This document shows, one piece after another, positions 12,836 to 24,170 of a stretch of 64,000 bases of DNA. The translations under genes and the position numbers were made by a program. Below the pieces are notes generated by a model, which was not told the DNA's origin, searched no databases, and saw only the letters and a program-made list of their open reading frames with translations. Source of the stretch: Vespula vulgaris (taxonomy: Eukaryota > Arthropoda > Insecta > Hymenoptera > Vespidae); NCBI RefSeq assembly GCF_905475345.1, contig NC_066597.1:3015001-3079000 (forward strand), in the 5' to 3' direction. How positions within the stretch are numbered: the first letter of the stretch is position 1; each line of letters starts with the position of its first letter.

Positions 12836-13029
12836 ATATATAGAGAAGGTTGGAGGGAGAATAATAGTATATCAACGGAAGAAGCAATGAAATTGTACGA
12901 GAAAATATCTATGTAGTAGATACGTACAGTATATATATAAGTGGCCTCTCTTGTGGAAGAGAGAATGATAGAGATAGAGATAGAGATAGTGAAAGGGCGA
13001 GGATGAGACGGAAGGAGAGAGAAAGCGTT

Positions 13030-13150
13030 TGTATTTCAACGCTCGAATCGACGTCATTCGCTAATTGGAAAGTCAGAACTGTCAGAACGGGTGCCGTCAG
13101 TGACAGAGGATTCGTCACGATTATCCGTTCTCATCCTGGATGACGAGGAA
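13030..13150. promoter_or_regulatory. Possible regulatory island with inverted TALE-type sites
   Basis: CTGTCA at 13079-13084 and TGACAG at 13101-13106 form an inverted pair of the Meis/Homothorax core, with acgtcattcgctaattgg just upstream. A (CTA)n array (13161-13232) follows. Function is inferred from motifs only. Confidence 0.25.
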
Positions 13151-13160
13151 CCACCAGCAA

Positions 13161-13267
13161 TAGTACCACTAACACTATTACTACTAGTACCACTACTACT
13201 GTTACTACTACTACTACTATTACTATTGCTATCTACGATATCATTGACACCATTCGCAGCTTGTCGA

Positions 13268-13326
<59 letters not shown>

Positions 13327-13330
13327 CTAT
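13161..13330. repeat. (CTA)n then (CT)n/(TCTA)n arrays
   Basis: CTA triplets to about 13232, then a short unique segment, then CT and TCTA units to about 13330. Confidence 0.9.
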
Positions 13331-13756
13331 GTCTATGTCTATGTGTACGTCTATGTTTCTGTTACTGTTACTGATGTTACTATATCGTAGTTTGCAATCG
13401 TAGTCAGTGCAGTTGTTACACATCGATCGAAATCGTGTGCCACGTTCGATCATGTTCTTAATCGTCCATTTGTTCATCGATAAAATAAGGGACGTGAGAA
13501 ATTAGAAAAAGAGAGAGAAAGTGGGACGGGTGTAGGAAAGAAAAGTTTTTAAATAGATACATTTATGTTCCTAGAAAGTGTATTAATTAGTTTATAAATT
13601 TATACGGATACGTACTTACATACCACACCTTTCTATATACATACGTATACATTTCTGTATAAATTTGCTTATATTAAAGTTTTAATATTTATCAGATAAT
13701 TCATCCAATACATACATATATACACACACACACTTTAATATACCACATGTTTATAC

Positions 13757-13758
<2 letters not shown>

Positions 13759-13808
<50 letters not shown>
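13759..13808. repeat. (TA)n microsatellite
   Basis: About 25 pure TA units, one of the longest TA tracts in the window. Confidence 0.95.
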
Positions 13809-13811
<3 letters not shown>

Positions 13812-14454
13812 AGTAACCAACGCATATTTTTGTCGCAAAAGGTTAGACTTAAATATGTATATTTAATAGGATCATCCCTTCACTCACGCTAGTCAGCTAG
13901 CCAGTTAGCTTGCCCAGCAAACCCTATCCCTTTTGGAGCCCTAATTTTCTTTTTTTTTTTTACCTTCCTCTTTCTTTTTTGTTCCTTCTCTCTTCAGTTC
14001 TCTTTTTTTTTCCTTTTTTACTTCACTTCTTTTTTTCTTTTATTTTTTTTCTTTTCTTTTTTTTTTTCTTTTTATTATTCTCATCTTCCTCATCCTACAC
14101 GATGCATTCGCTTTTTGAATCTCATTTTTGTTCTCACCGAAAGACTGCTGCCCATCGAGCGAGAAGATTTTTTTTCGCTCGCCTTTCCGGGCCGTCGATC
14201 TTACTTCTCACACCTCCTCCTTCTCTATCACCTCCTCTCTCTCTCTTTCTCTCTTTCTCTTCCTCCTTCTTCATTCTAGCAACCTGAAGTGAACGGGGAC
14301 GCATGCTTCTCCGTGTTTTATGCAAACCTTTGGGTTTTATGCAATGAGACTGCAATATCAAACGCCGCGAGAGGAAAGCGAGCAGAGTGCCGCTGAATAA
14401 AATATCTAGCGCGTTAAAGAGAGAAAGATGTATGTGTTTATGTGTGTGTATGTG

Positions 14455-14493
<39 letters not shown>
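14455..14493. repeat. (TA)n microsatellite
   Basis: About 19 TA units next to a short GT-rich run. Confidence 0.95.
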
Positions 14494-14496
<3 letters not shown>

Positions 14497-15341
14497 AAAA
14501 GAAAAGAGGGTTGAAGCAAGGGTGGATAGTAGAAATCGTCAGGATAAACTCATAGGTCATATTCGGTAAAGGTTCACCAAGAGCATTTCTACTTATGTAT
14601 TTATTTCCGACATTGTATAACAACTAAGATCAAATAAATTCCCTTAAATTTTCTTCTGATAAATTTAATATGTCACAAGAAAAGTAATTTGTCATATGTA
14701 TGAAAGTTTCTTCAATCGTTTTAAATATCAATTGTATTACTTTTTGATAATATTGTTAAGGTAAAAAAAAAAAGTTTTATTTTAAAAATCAAAGTCGTAA
14801 CGCGAGAGTTTTATAATTTGGAAAATAGAATAGAAATGAGTCGAGAATGTTTCCAAAAAAAAAAAAGAGAGAGAGAAAGTAATTGGTTTTTAAACTTGTT
14901 TGATGTTTCCTGTGTATTTTATTATCTAAACGATTAGGAGGTTTGTGTAGATATATATAAAAAAAAGAGTAGAAAAAAATAGGAAAAAAAAATAAAATAT
15001 AGAAATCGGTGAAAGAAAGAGATAGGTTCGCTTTGAACTCTTTTATCTCGAACATCATCGTCATAGTTTATCGACTATCGAACGTTCACGTTCGATCATA
15101 CAAAGGAAGGATTATTTACGATCGAACGATAGCGTTTGCTATAGCTTTAACGCTATATTCACGTAATACGTATGCACGCGTTAATCTCGAATAGTAACGA
15201 GCGCGTTGTTTGAGCTAAACTCTCTGTAATTTTGAGTTCTAATCTTCGATACTTTGTGCGTTATTAACTTTCGTTATTAGATAAAGATCGTTTATAGGTA
15301 CGTAACATATAGCGAGAATTTCAATGACAAGTTTATATTAC

Positions 15342-15424
15342 AATTGTTAACGAACGAAATCGATTAGAAATTTGGTCGAGCATAATACTAACCAATTTCT
15401 AATTAATTTCGTTTGTTAATAATT
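15342..15424. repeat. Imperfect inverted repeat (fold-back), 35-bp arms
   Basis: The left arm 15342-15376 (starts aattgttaacgaacgaaat) and the right arm 15391-15424 are reverse complements apart from about four transitions and one gap, separated by a 14-nt loop. A second, weaker inverted pair lies just downstream (15481-15499 and 15559-15580). The pair could be a fold-back or MITE relic. No target-site duplication was identified. Confidence 0.7.
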
Positions 15425-15899
15425 ACGCATATATATATATATATGTGTGTGTGTATCTGTATGTACATAAATTTATCATGAAATTTGATTAATATAATTC
15501 TATTAAATTTTTAATAAACTTCGTTCGTTCGTACGTGTGTATATGCGTGTGTTCATAAAATTATATTAATAATTAAATTTTTTTAAATACTTCAAAACGA
15601 TTATAATCAAATTTCCAAAAAGAAAAAGAAAGAAAGAAAGAAAGAAAGAAAGAAATGGAAAAATTCACAAAAATCGATCCTTTCTTTTCTCTGTAAACTT
15701 GACGCCACGTAATAATAATTGTTGTAGATTTTCTTAAGTTTCGAATAATGAATAGAATTTTTAAGACAAAAGTACAGTTAGTTAGTATAAGTATATTACA
15801 GTACAAGTGGATAAGGACACACACAGAGAACAGATACACGTAAGGAATGGTATTTTCTCTTATAGTAGGAACCTTTCGAGAATTTCGAAAGCTTGCAAG

Positions 15900-16034
15900 A
15901 TAGTAGAGTAGAGTAGAGTAGAATACAACAGAAGAGAACAGAATAGAATAGAATAGAATGGAATAGAATAGAATAGAGAAGAGAAGAGAAGAGAAGAGAA
16001 GAGAAGAGAAAGGAAGAAGAAGAGAAGAGAAGTA
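15900..16034. repeat. Pentanucleotide array (GTAGA/GAATA/GAAGA)
   Basis: Three related 5-bp units follow one another: gtaga, then gaata, then gaaga. This suggests slippage-driven spread of successive variants. Confidence 0.9.
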
Positions 16035-16099
16035 TGTATCAAGAGGTGAACGGACAAAGCGTGTCACCATCTTCTATTTCTCTATATATATAACGTTAG

Positions 16100-16235
16100 A
16101 GAGAAATCAGAACACGCGTACTAACGTCGATCGGCAGCTAATCGAGTAAGGTTCGCCTAATCCGCGCTAGGATAATCGAGCTTCCGTTGGTGTTATCGCT
16201 TAAGGGTGGATTAATCGAACGCCGTCGTCGAAAGC
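16100..16235. promoter_or_regulatory. Possible enhancer: cluster of TAATCC/TAATCG sites
   Basis: Within 80 bp there is TAATCG at 16139-16144, TAATCC at 16158-16163, TAATCG at 16173-16178 and GGATTA (reverse TAATCC) at 16208-16213, in an otherwise unique GC-richer island. TAATCC is the known core for Orthodenticle/Bicoid-class (K50) homeodomains. The clustering is visible. That it is an enhancer is inference. Confidence 0.35.
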
Positions 16236-17192
16236 TCCTCGCTATTTCGTAGTAAGTACGAAGGTATTCGAAGGTCGTCCTAGAAGGAAGTAAAGAGAAA
16301 GACAGACAGAGTGAGGGGGAGGGAGAGGGAGAGCGACAGACAGAAAGAGAGAGAGAGAGAGAGAGAAGAAGGGAGAAGGATATATGTATGTGTGTGTATA
16401 TAGATGTGTATATATATATATATGAAGGAAGGAGGATGAAGGGCAAGTTTGAAACTTAGATTAGTGTCACGTGCCTCGCTCGTTGATCCGAAAGTAAGAG
16501 ATGTGCGTGTGAATGTGTGTGTATCTATATACGAGTGGATATGTGTATGTATATGGGTAGAACGATCTGTGGAAGGAAAAGAGAGTAGCTGCCTTCGAAG
16601 CAGAGAAAGAGAAAGAGAGAGAGTGAGAGAGAGAAGGAGAGTGGCAGTGGTAGTAGTAGTAGTAGTGGTGGTAGTAGTAGTGATGGTGTGGTGGTGGTTT
16701 CGAAGGGTAGTAGTAGGATCCGTCGAGAGGGGTGAGCCTGTAACGTCACGAGCCGAGGTAGCTTAACCGACAAATCCGACAGTAAGACCCAACGAGAAAT
16801 CTCTATTTCCGTGAACGCGATGTTTCCACGCTGTTTCCACGTTGTGTTTCTGGTCGATTCGGAATGATTATATGTTGTCTTTCTCTTTCTCTCTTCTCTC
16901 TCTCTGTCTCTCTCTCTGTCTCTGTCTCTGTCTCTGTCTATCTGTCTATCCTTTCTTCTTTTTCTTCTTGTTCTTCTCTTTCTATCTATCACTATATATC
17001 TCTTTCGCATTTGCAGAATTCTCCGTAAGAGCCTTGTAATGTTTAAACGTTAAACGTATTATATTCATAGTTAGCACAGTGGCAGGCTGACGTTATGCTC
17101 GTAATTATGAATAGTAAGGGAAATACTGGCGAATGGTTAGTAAAAGTCAAGGATTTCAAGATCACAGGGAAAAGATCGAAGATATTTACAAA

Positions 17193-17241
17193 GATAGATA
17201 GATAGATAGATGGATGGATGGATGGATGGATGGATGGATAG
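17193..17241. repeat. (GATA)n(GATG)n array
   Basis: GATA units switch to GATG units half-way along. Confidence 0.95.
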
Positions 17242-17543
17242 ATTAGGAGAGGAAGAGAAAGAAGAGAGGTGGAGAAAAGAGGGAGGAACGTTTGAGAGAT
17301 GCCATGTTCTTCTCGCCAAAGGATTTGTTTGGTAAACGAATCTCCTATTCCGTTATTCTTCCGTCCCGCGATAGAATCTGCCAGTGTAAAATCTATGTTT
17401 TTCAAGAAAACATTCAAAATCCCTGTTCGTCGACGTTAGAAACTTATGTATATGCGCTCGAGAAAGAGCCAGTCGATTCGCGGTGAGTAATCTTTCCGTT
17501 CTCTATACTTTCCACGAGTATGCAACTTACGTGTATGTGTGTG

Positions 17544-17584
<41 letters not shown>

Positions 17585-17741
17585 ATCTATCTCTCTATCT
17601 CTCGCTTTCTCTCTTTTGGTGTGCGTTCGTGTACGTCTAGTTTAAATTCTCGTTCGACGATACTCTATGGGAAAGGAGAGAAATGGAATTTGCTCTTTCA
17701 AGTCTTTTACATTGGTCGTTACGAACATGGAGAACACCCAA

Positions 17742-17790
17742 CGTTCGTTCGTTCGTTCGTTCGTTCGTTCGTTCGTTCGTTCGTTCGTTT
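17742..17790. repeat. (TTCG)n tetranucleotide array
   Basis: About 12 units. It encodes the apparent FVRS repeat in two overlapping frames, which are therefore not genes. Confidence 0.95.
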
Positions 17791-18739
17791 GTTTGCTCCT
17801 TCTACTCCGTTAAAGCACATTTAGCTTTTGTAACAATAAGTGTCATTTCAAAGTGCGTGTTTGCATATTTAGAGCTTTTGCAACTTTCGTTGGGATAAAG
17901 AGAGAGAGAGAGAGAGAGAGAGAAAGAGTAAGAGATAAAGAAAGAAGGAAAGAGAGAGGGAGAGAATGAAGGGTGGTTGAGACTGAAGGGGGTAGGCGTG
18001 TGTATGTTTAATATGTATATATGTAAAAGAGAGAGTGTGTGTGTCAGTCTATCCTTCTCTCTTTCTCTCTCTTTTTCTCTCTATGTCTAACATTTGTTCT
18101 CAACGCATTTCTACGTGTATTACCCTTATGAACTTTTCGTTCAGCTTAGTCGCTTAGTAACGCGTTTTCTCTTCGTACCTTGTTCCAGTTAGAATGATTT
18201 CTAAACAACGATAATCATATAGACGTTTTCTTCCACCTCTATTTTCTTCCCTCACACCCCTCTCCCATCAATTACATTCCGTTATATTACTTCGTCGAAT
18301 CAATTTATTTTTCGTTAATTCCTTCGTAAATTCGTTCTCCGATTCTCGTTGTTAGAAATCGATTATTATACAAAATTATCGGATACGTAGAATCGATTTC
18401 TGAACGAGTTTTTGGATTAAAAGAGATTAACGAAAAAAAATGTATTATTAAAAGTATATCATACGTGGTATATCGGTTTATCGGCTAACAATTAGATTTA
18501 GTTTAAACAAATATTTCAAGTGGACATATTGGATGTTAATATCTCTGTCGAAAGTAGATACCCGTGTAACAGGATTGAATAATGTCATTCGATAAACGAA
18601 ATGAACGTCGACGTTACAAGTGTTCTCGATGTCACATGATTTATTTATACTAGTCGATGAAATTTGTTTTGAGTAGAAAATCCTCGAATATATATATATA
18701 TATAATATGTACTTGACAGTAAATTATAATCAACATATA

Positions 18740-18967
18740 AAGGCTAGGCCAAAAGTTTTTAGGCGAACTCGATAATCAATTACTCCTTCTCGAGACATTT
18801 TTCTTTATTTTCCTTTTTCCTTCTTTTTCTTTTTCTTTTTTTTTAGTCGTTAGATTTATTTTAGTTTAACAAGAATTTAAAAAAGAAAAGAAAAGAAAAT
18901 CAGTCTGAAACCATTGAAAAAAAGAGTAATTGATTTTTGAAATTATCGAGGAACTTTTGGCCCGTCC
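18740..18967. mobile_element. Mariner-type MITE with TA flanks
   Basis: The left end (aaggctaggccaaaagtttt) and the right end (gaacttttggcccgtcc) are inverted repeats. The similarity extends inward through cgataat and caattactc on both sides. TA dinucleotides flank both ends (18738-18739 and 18968-18969), as expected for a Tc1/mariner target duplication. The length of about 228 bp, an AT-rich interior and no transposase frame make it a non-autonomous element. Confidence 0.75.
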
Positions 18968-19359
18968 TAAACATACACGCGCAACACACCTACATATCTA
19001 GTTGCTGCTATCATATTTTGTTTCACTTTGAAAGGACCACTTTATTCTAGTTGATTACTCGTAACGATACATATCACAACATGATTAATAAACGAACGCA
19101 TATAAACAGACAGCAGAGAGAAAGAGAGAGAGAGAGAGAGAAAGAGAGAGTGAAAAGTAAATATGTAGTAGACGACAAAACGATCCTCGTCTTCCTCTTC
19201 ATCTCCCTCTTCTACTATTCTACACCCCCCACCCTCTTTTCACAAAACGTCGAGTCCGGTTTCTGGCTCCGTTGAAGGTTCGAAACGAGTTTGGAAGTGA
19301 GTTTGCGAAACCGTGCCGTTGCGATACGAGTACGCGAAGGGGAAGGAAAGAGAAGAAGA

Positions 19360-19394
<35 letters not shown>

Positions 19395-19609
19395 AAGAGG
19401 AGAGAGTGAGAGAGAGAGAGAGAGGACTATGTAAGTGCGTTGTGCTACTGGCGTTGTTGCTGCTGTTGCTGCCGGTGTTCCTCTCCCTCGTTTGACTGGC
19501 ACCCAGCAGCTAGAAACTAACTCGTTACTTTCTCGAAACGCTTCGTATAAGTTTAAGACGGCACGGTCATGGAAATTCCCTTGAAGAAAATTATATACGG
19601 GAAAAGTCT

Positions 19610-19674
19610 GCCTTTGCTACTGCTACTATTACTAAGCTACTACTATTACTACTACTGCTACTAATACCACTTTA
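19610..19674. repeat. (CTA)n/(CTG) triplet array
   Basis: Degenerate tandem of CTA, CTG and TTA triplets. Confidence 0.85.
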
Positions 19675-20194
19675 TAAATTTAGAAGAATTCTTAAATTGT
19701 TTTATTGTTATTAATCTGTTTCTTTTCTTTTTTTTTAATTTACGTTTTTTGTTCTCTTTTTTTCTTTCTTTTTTTTTTTAATACTATCTTTTTGTTTATT
19801 TATTTATTTATTTTTTGGTACGTTCTACTGCAGATTTCTTTTTCTTGCTGTTTTTTTAAGATGAGACAAGAACGTTCCAATTTAGGGCCATTTTGTATGA
19901 GATTCTGTATCGTATGGGGGGTTGTAAATAATTTTCTTGTTGAGATTGATATTGAGAAATTATTAAGTGTAATGAATGATTTAAGCGTTTACTATTTTAC
20001 CAGATGTTTTTTTTTTCTCTTTCTTTTTATAAATATACGAGTTAGGGTAATTCGTTCGACGAAGAAAAAGAATCAAAATTTCTCTTTTTATGATGCCATG
20101 CATTACCATCATATGATGTAAATAACTATTATTATTTTATTTTTATATTATATACCTATCGAATATTTATTATAAAATACTTGTATAATCTACT

Positions 20195-20232
20195 TGATAT
20201 AACTTTTTTGTATTTATCTGTTACAGGTAGGT
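20195..20232 (+). promoter_or_regulatory. Candidate recursive splice site 1 (ratchet point)
   Basis: Pyrimidine-rich tract, then ttacag|gtaggt. A 3' splice site and a 5' splice site share the AG|GT junction. Of the three in the window it has the least perfect upstream tract (tatctgttacag) but is still consistent with the juxtaposed acceptor-donor consensus. Confidence 0.5.
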
Positions 20233-20382
20233 CAAGTGCAAAATAAAATAGATTACTGTGTACTGAACGAAAATAAGGCGCGTTTGAGGAATTTGGAAAG
20301 TATGATGATGGCAAATCTTTCCCCCGTTATGCTGCCGCCGATAGCCGACTACGGGATGCTGACGCCTACACTCGGAATAAAG
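20227..20382 (+). CDS. Candidate 52-codon cassette exon at a recursive-type splice site
   Basis: The exon is bounded upstream by a T-rich tract and an acceptor ending ttacag (20226), and downstream by a strong donor, GTGAGT, at 20383. Its length of 156 nt is a multiple of three, and frame 0 is stop-free. It ends with residues NLSPVMLPPIADYG then MLTPTLGIK, and the codons in that half are distinctly GC-richer than the surrounding intron. No known domain, signal peptide or membrane segment is visible, and I do not recognise the protein. The first six bases, GTAGGT, are themselves a good 5' splice site. After joining to an upstream exon the unit could therefore be removed by a second splicing step, which is the hallmark of a recursive exon. 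It is either a genuine coding cassette exon or a recursive-splicing exon whose open frame is partly chance. Confidence 0.5.
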
Positions 20383-20499
20383 GTGAGTTTTTAAATTCTA
20401 CGAGAAAGGCAGGCAGTGTGAAAGAAAACAACAAACACCGTAGGAGAGGTAAAGAAAAAAAAAAATGTAAAGCACAGTAAAAACAAAAAAGGAGACCCT

Positions 20500-20514
20500 G
20501 AAAGAAGAAGAAGA

Positions 20515-20560
<46 letters not shown>
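20500..20560. repeat. (GAA)n-(GA)n array
   Basis: Homopurine tract starting about 120 bp after the 20383 donor. Confidence 0.95.
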
Positions 20561-20562
<2 letters not shown>

Positions 20563-21127
20563 ACATTATCGGTTCCAACGATGATACCCTCTCCTTGTTC
20601 CTCTCAATCTCTCCCCCCACTCTCATCCCAGCGCCATTTTATGCGCCCTTCGAGCCTCGCGAGTTGTGTGCGTCCCTGCAGGCTGCGAGATATTAATTAA
20701 AATTCCTCTCGACATACTTCCGTGGGAGGGTGGAAAACGTAGCCGGAAGGTGGAAGTGCGAGAGAGATGCATAGGCATGTAGAAAACTATACATATATAT
20801 GTATGCATGTATAGAGAGAGAGAGAGAGAGAGAGAGATGGTAAAAAAGTGATAGAGAGAGAGAGAGAGAGTGGGTGAATGAGAGAGATAGGGAGGGCCAA
20901 CGCATATATTTAATTCACTCGATGCTGATATAGCAAGTAAGCAAGCAAGCCCGACAAACGAGCCTAGCAATCGGTTTTTCGTAGTTGTGTTCCGGAATTT
21001 CATCGCTTGTTTATCGAATATATGGGCAAGCTAAGAACTTTCCTGGCATTTTTGTTTTACGAGTTTGGCAACTATATTTTATTTTGTTTATATATTTATA
21101 TATATATGTTTTTTTTATTACAAATAT

Positions 21128-21167
21128 TTCTCTCTCTCTCTCTCTCTCTTTTTCTCTGTCTCTCTAT

Positions 21168-21209
<42 letters not shown>

Positions 21210-21211
21210 GT
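21128..21211. repeat. (CT)n-(TCTA)n array
   Basis: CT tract merging into about 10 TCTA units. Confidence 0.95.
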
Positions 21212-22940
21212 CTTTCTTCTTTTTCTCTCTAACTATCGTAAATATATAGGTACTTAAGTTATCGAGACCATAAGCCGATATATCAGACGAGTATTTGTTA
21301 TGTATTATTCAAAAGCGAGAAGTAGAGGAAGATAGAGAGGGGAGATGGGGGTGGGAGCATGAAGTATCACGAAAAAGTTAGAAAATATCGGTTTTTCGTC
21401 AATTACCTCTGCACAGTGGCATCCGACGTGTGCAAACTTCGATAGTGAGAGAGAAACACACACAAAGAGATCAGGTTTTACTCGTATGTGTGTATGTGTT
21501 TCTTTCTCCCTCTTCTATATCTTTCTCTTTCTTTCACACGCAATGCTTCCCCTATAATCTATCCCTATGTGGTGGTGGTCCAATTGGGGAAAAAGCTCGC
21601 TGGCAGCACGTTTAATAATGGAGAGAAGGTCTCGATAGTGGTCAGCAACAATGAAATCCACTTTGCAACGCATCCGATGTATATTATATATAGATATATA
21701 GTATACGAAATTTCGCTCGTATACATTGTACAAGCCATTCCTGTGTCTTTGAGTAACATTCTTAAGATAGGGAGATAAATACAGAGAGACAGGGTGAAAG
21801 AGAGACAGAGACAGAATGTGTGTGTGTGAGAGAGGGAGTAAAAGATAAAAAAATTTTTATCAATTATTATTATACATTTTCTTTCCTTTCTTTTCTTTTC
21901 TTTTCTTTTCTTTTCCTTTACTTTTATGTCTGATTCTTTTTTTTCACTCTATCCTTTTTTATTCGTTTATTATTCAAAGAGGGAGCTTATTTAAATCGCA
22001 TACTCTCAGTTTCTTCCTTAATTCTCTATCCTGTCATTAAATAACACTTTCGAGGGATGAAAATTGAAAGGGAGGGGATGAAGATTTTCGTGGGTGAAAG
22101 GGAGAGAAGGAGAGAGAGAGGAAGAAGAGAGATAGATAGTGAGTTTCTTTAGGAACAACTTTAATATATAATCTTAATTTCAATGCACGACGGGATGAAT
22201 CTGTTTGAGATAAAAGATCTCTTTTTGTTTTGTGTGTTTTCTTTTTCTTTCATCTCTCTTTTCTTACTCTTTTATTCAGCACTTTCGTTCTCGCGAGAGT
22301 AGACAGCGTTGAGTGATCGTCGAGTCTTCGCTTACATTATATTCCATCATTCTCTCTCTCTCTCTCTCTCTTTTTCTAAAAAAAAAAAAAGAAAAGGAAA
22401 AAGAGAGAGGGAGAGAGAGAGAGAGAGAGGAGGAGGAGGAGAGAAAAAGGAAAAAAAAATGATTTTAGTTTTCGGATAGATTTTCGAATAGCTATGGGAA
22501 CACAACTTTTACCGCATGAAAAAATACAGGGGAATAGAAAGAGAGTAAATATTCGTTTTTATAACAAAGGATCACCGTTTACCCACGTGTACTTATTTCC
22601 CTTTCCCACTCTTTTTTACCGTGTTCCTTTTGACCAACCCTTAATTGAATTTCAAATACGTCAAAAGATACATATACAGCTTCTCGTGGTAGGGACCCGA
22701 TGTTGGACAGAAACCTTGTGAATTCGCATATTGCGAAAGCAGATAGTATGTACGTACATACGTACATACATATTTACGTACATACATCCGTACACACATA
22801 TATACACATATGTATATTATACCAATTAAAATTCTTACAAATCTTTACGATTGATCGACGTTATAAAATGATATAACAAATTAACAACCCCAATGATTTA
22901 TTTATTCTTTTCGTACGATGCAAAATTCGCATGCATATTA

Positions 22941-22996
22941 ATAATAATAACAACAACAACAACAACAACAACAATAACAACAATAATAATAATAAA
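22941..22996. repeat. (AAT)n(AAC)n array
   Basis: Triplet tract alternating aat and aac blocks, similar in make-up to the one at 8717. Confidence 0.95.
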
Positions 22997-23214
22997 GAAA
23001 AAATGAAAAATGAACGAAGAATATTGATGACAAACTGTGAATAATATATCTTTCTCTTTTTTATTTCTATCTTAATATAAATAAAACGTGTGCTTTGTTT
23101 TTTAATTATTTTCCTAGAAGAAAATGATCAAGAGAAGTAGAAAGAGATAGACAGACGAACAGCTAGAAAGAGATACAGATATACATACATACATACATAC
23201 ACAGCATGTACATA

Positions 23215-23345
23215 TGCATGTAGAGTCGATCGTCACTCGATTTCGCATATTTTCTTAACATTATCGTTGGAGCAAGTTAATTCTAGCGTCGTCCCCATTG
23301 GTACGTATACCCCCTGAGGCACTCTGACGTCAAACGTTTCTACTC
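23215..23345. promoter_or_regulatory. Possible regulatory island with CRE palindrome
   Basis: Unique sequence containing the full 8-bp CRE palindrome TGACGTCA at 23325-23332, which is the known binding site of CREB/ATF bZIP dimers. A long (CT)n tract (23369-23415) follows directly. Confidence 0.3.
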
Positions 23346-23363
23346 CCTCTCCCTCCCTACCAC

Positions 23364-23368
<5 letters not shown>

Positions 23369-23415
<47 letters not shown>
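23369..23415. repeat. (CT)n microsatellite
   Basis: About 23 CT units, pure. Confidence 0.95.
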
Positions 23416-23417
<2 letters not shown>

Positions 23418-24129
23418 GCTTACTCTCGATTCGAATCGTTCGCCTGTCACGAACATGCTACCGCCACAGTGTACGCGTGTGCGTATCAAATTCGAAATAA
23501 TTTCATTACCATAGAAGCGAAGAGTTAATTTCCATTGTGGTTGGAAACAGTCGACTGAATATCGAATTCTTTTTTTTTATCTCTTTCTTTTTTTTTCTTT
23601 CTTTTCTGTTTCTCTCTCCTCCACTCTCTCTCTCTCTCTCTCTTCTGTTTGATCACACACGTACATTATATATATACATGTATAAATATAGTATTACGTA
23701 TAGATGTGTATATCTATGAAATTTCTATGAATATGATTGCAATGAAAAATATTTCATATCGCAAATTTTTCTTTCTATTCTTATCTCACGATTAATAATC
23801 GTCGTTAATTATGATTAGTGTGTTTCACAATGTTAACGATAAATTGTGCCGTCATACGTTTAAAGCGCGATTAATTTTTTTTTCTTTGTTTTTTTTTTTC
23901 CTTTTTCCTTTTTTTATTACGAAAAATCAAAGAGAAATAATTTATATCAGCTGTCATAATTAATTCATTCGCAGAGGACAAACAAACATTCATTTATTCA
24001 AAATTTAAATATCTAAATTGATACAAATTCCTTTTGTCATTGCGAATACATGGATGAAAAAAAAGACACGTACACATTTAAGGGTAAAAATATTCACGTT
24101 AATCCATTTAAATAGCGGAAGAAAATTTA

Positions 24130-24170
24130 TATGTATGTATGTATGTATATATGTATGTATGTATGTATGT
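24130..24170. repeat. (TATG)n array
   Basis: About 10 TATG units with one interruption. Confidence 0.95.

Larger units (their letters stand above)
1..20226. other. Intron-like, microsatellite-dense spacer
   Basis: No convincing coding exon was found in this stretch. Open frames here are translations of (CT)n, (TCTA)n, (GA)n and poly-T. The sequence alternates AT-rich, repeat-rich DNA with short GC-richer islands of higher complexity (about 3.30-3.48, 5.70-5.95, 6.60-6.73, 9.49-9.69, 13.03-13.15, 15.05-15.20, 16.10-16.23 and 17.29-17.48 kb). These islands have transcription-factor-like words and could be conserved enhancers. If the splice signals at 20227 are real, this stretch lies in the intron upstream of them on the + strand. 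Confidence 0.6.

Noticed and set aside
17292..17486. Open + frame next to a good GTGAGT donor at 17483
   Set aside because: The donor-like cg|gtgagtaa is attractive, but the upstream 60 bp is purine-rich GA sequence with no acceptor, and the peptide is not recognisable. It remains a weak first-exon candidate at most.
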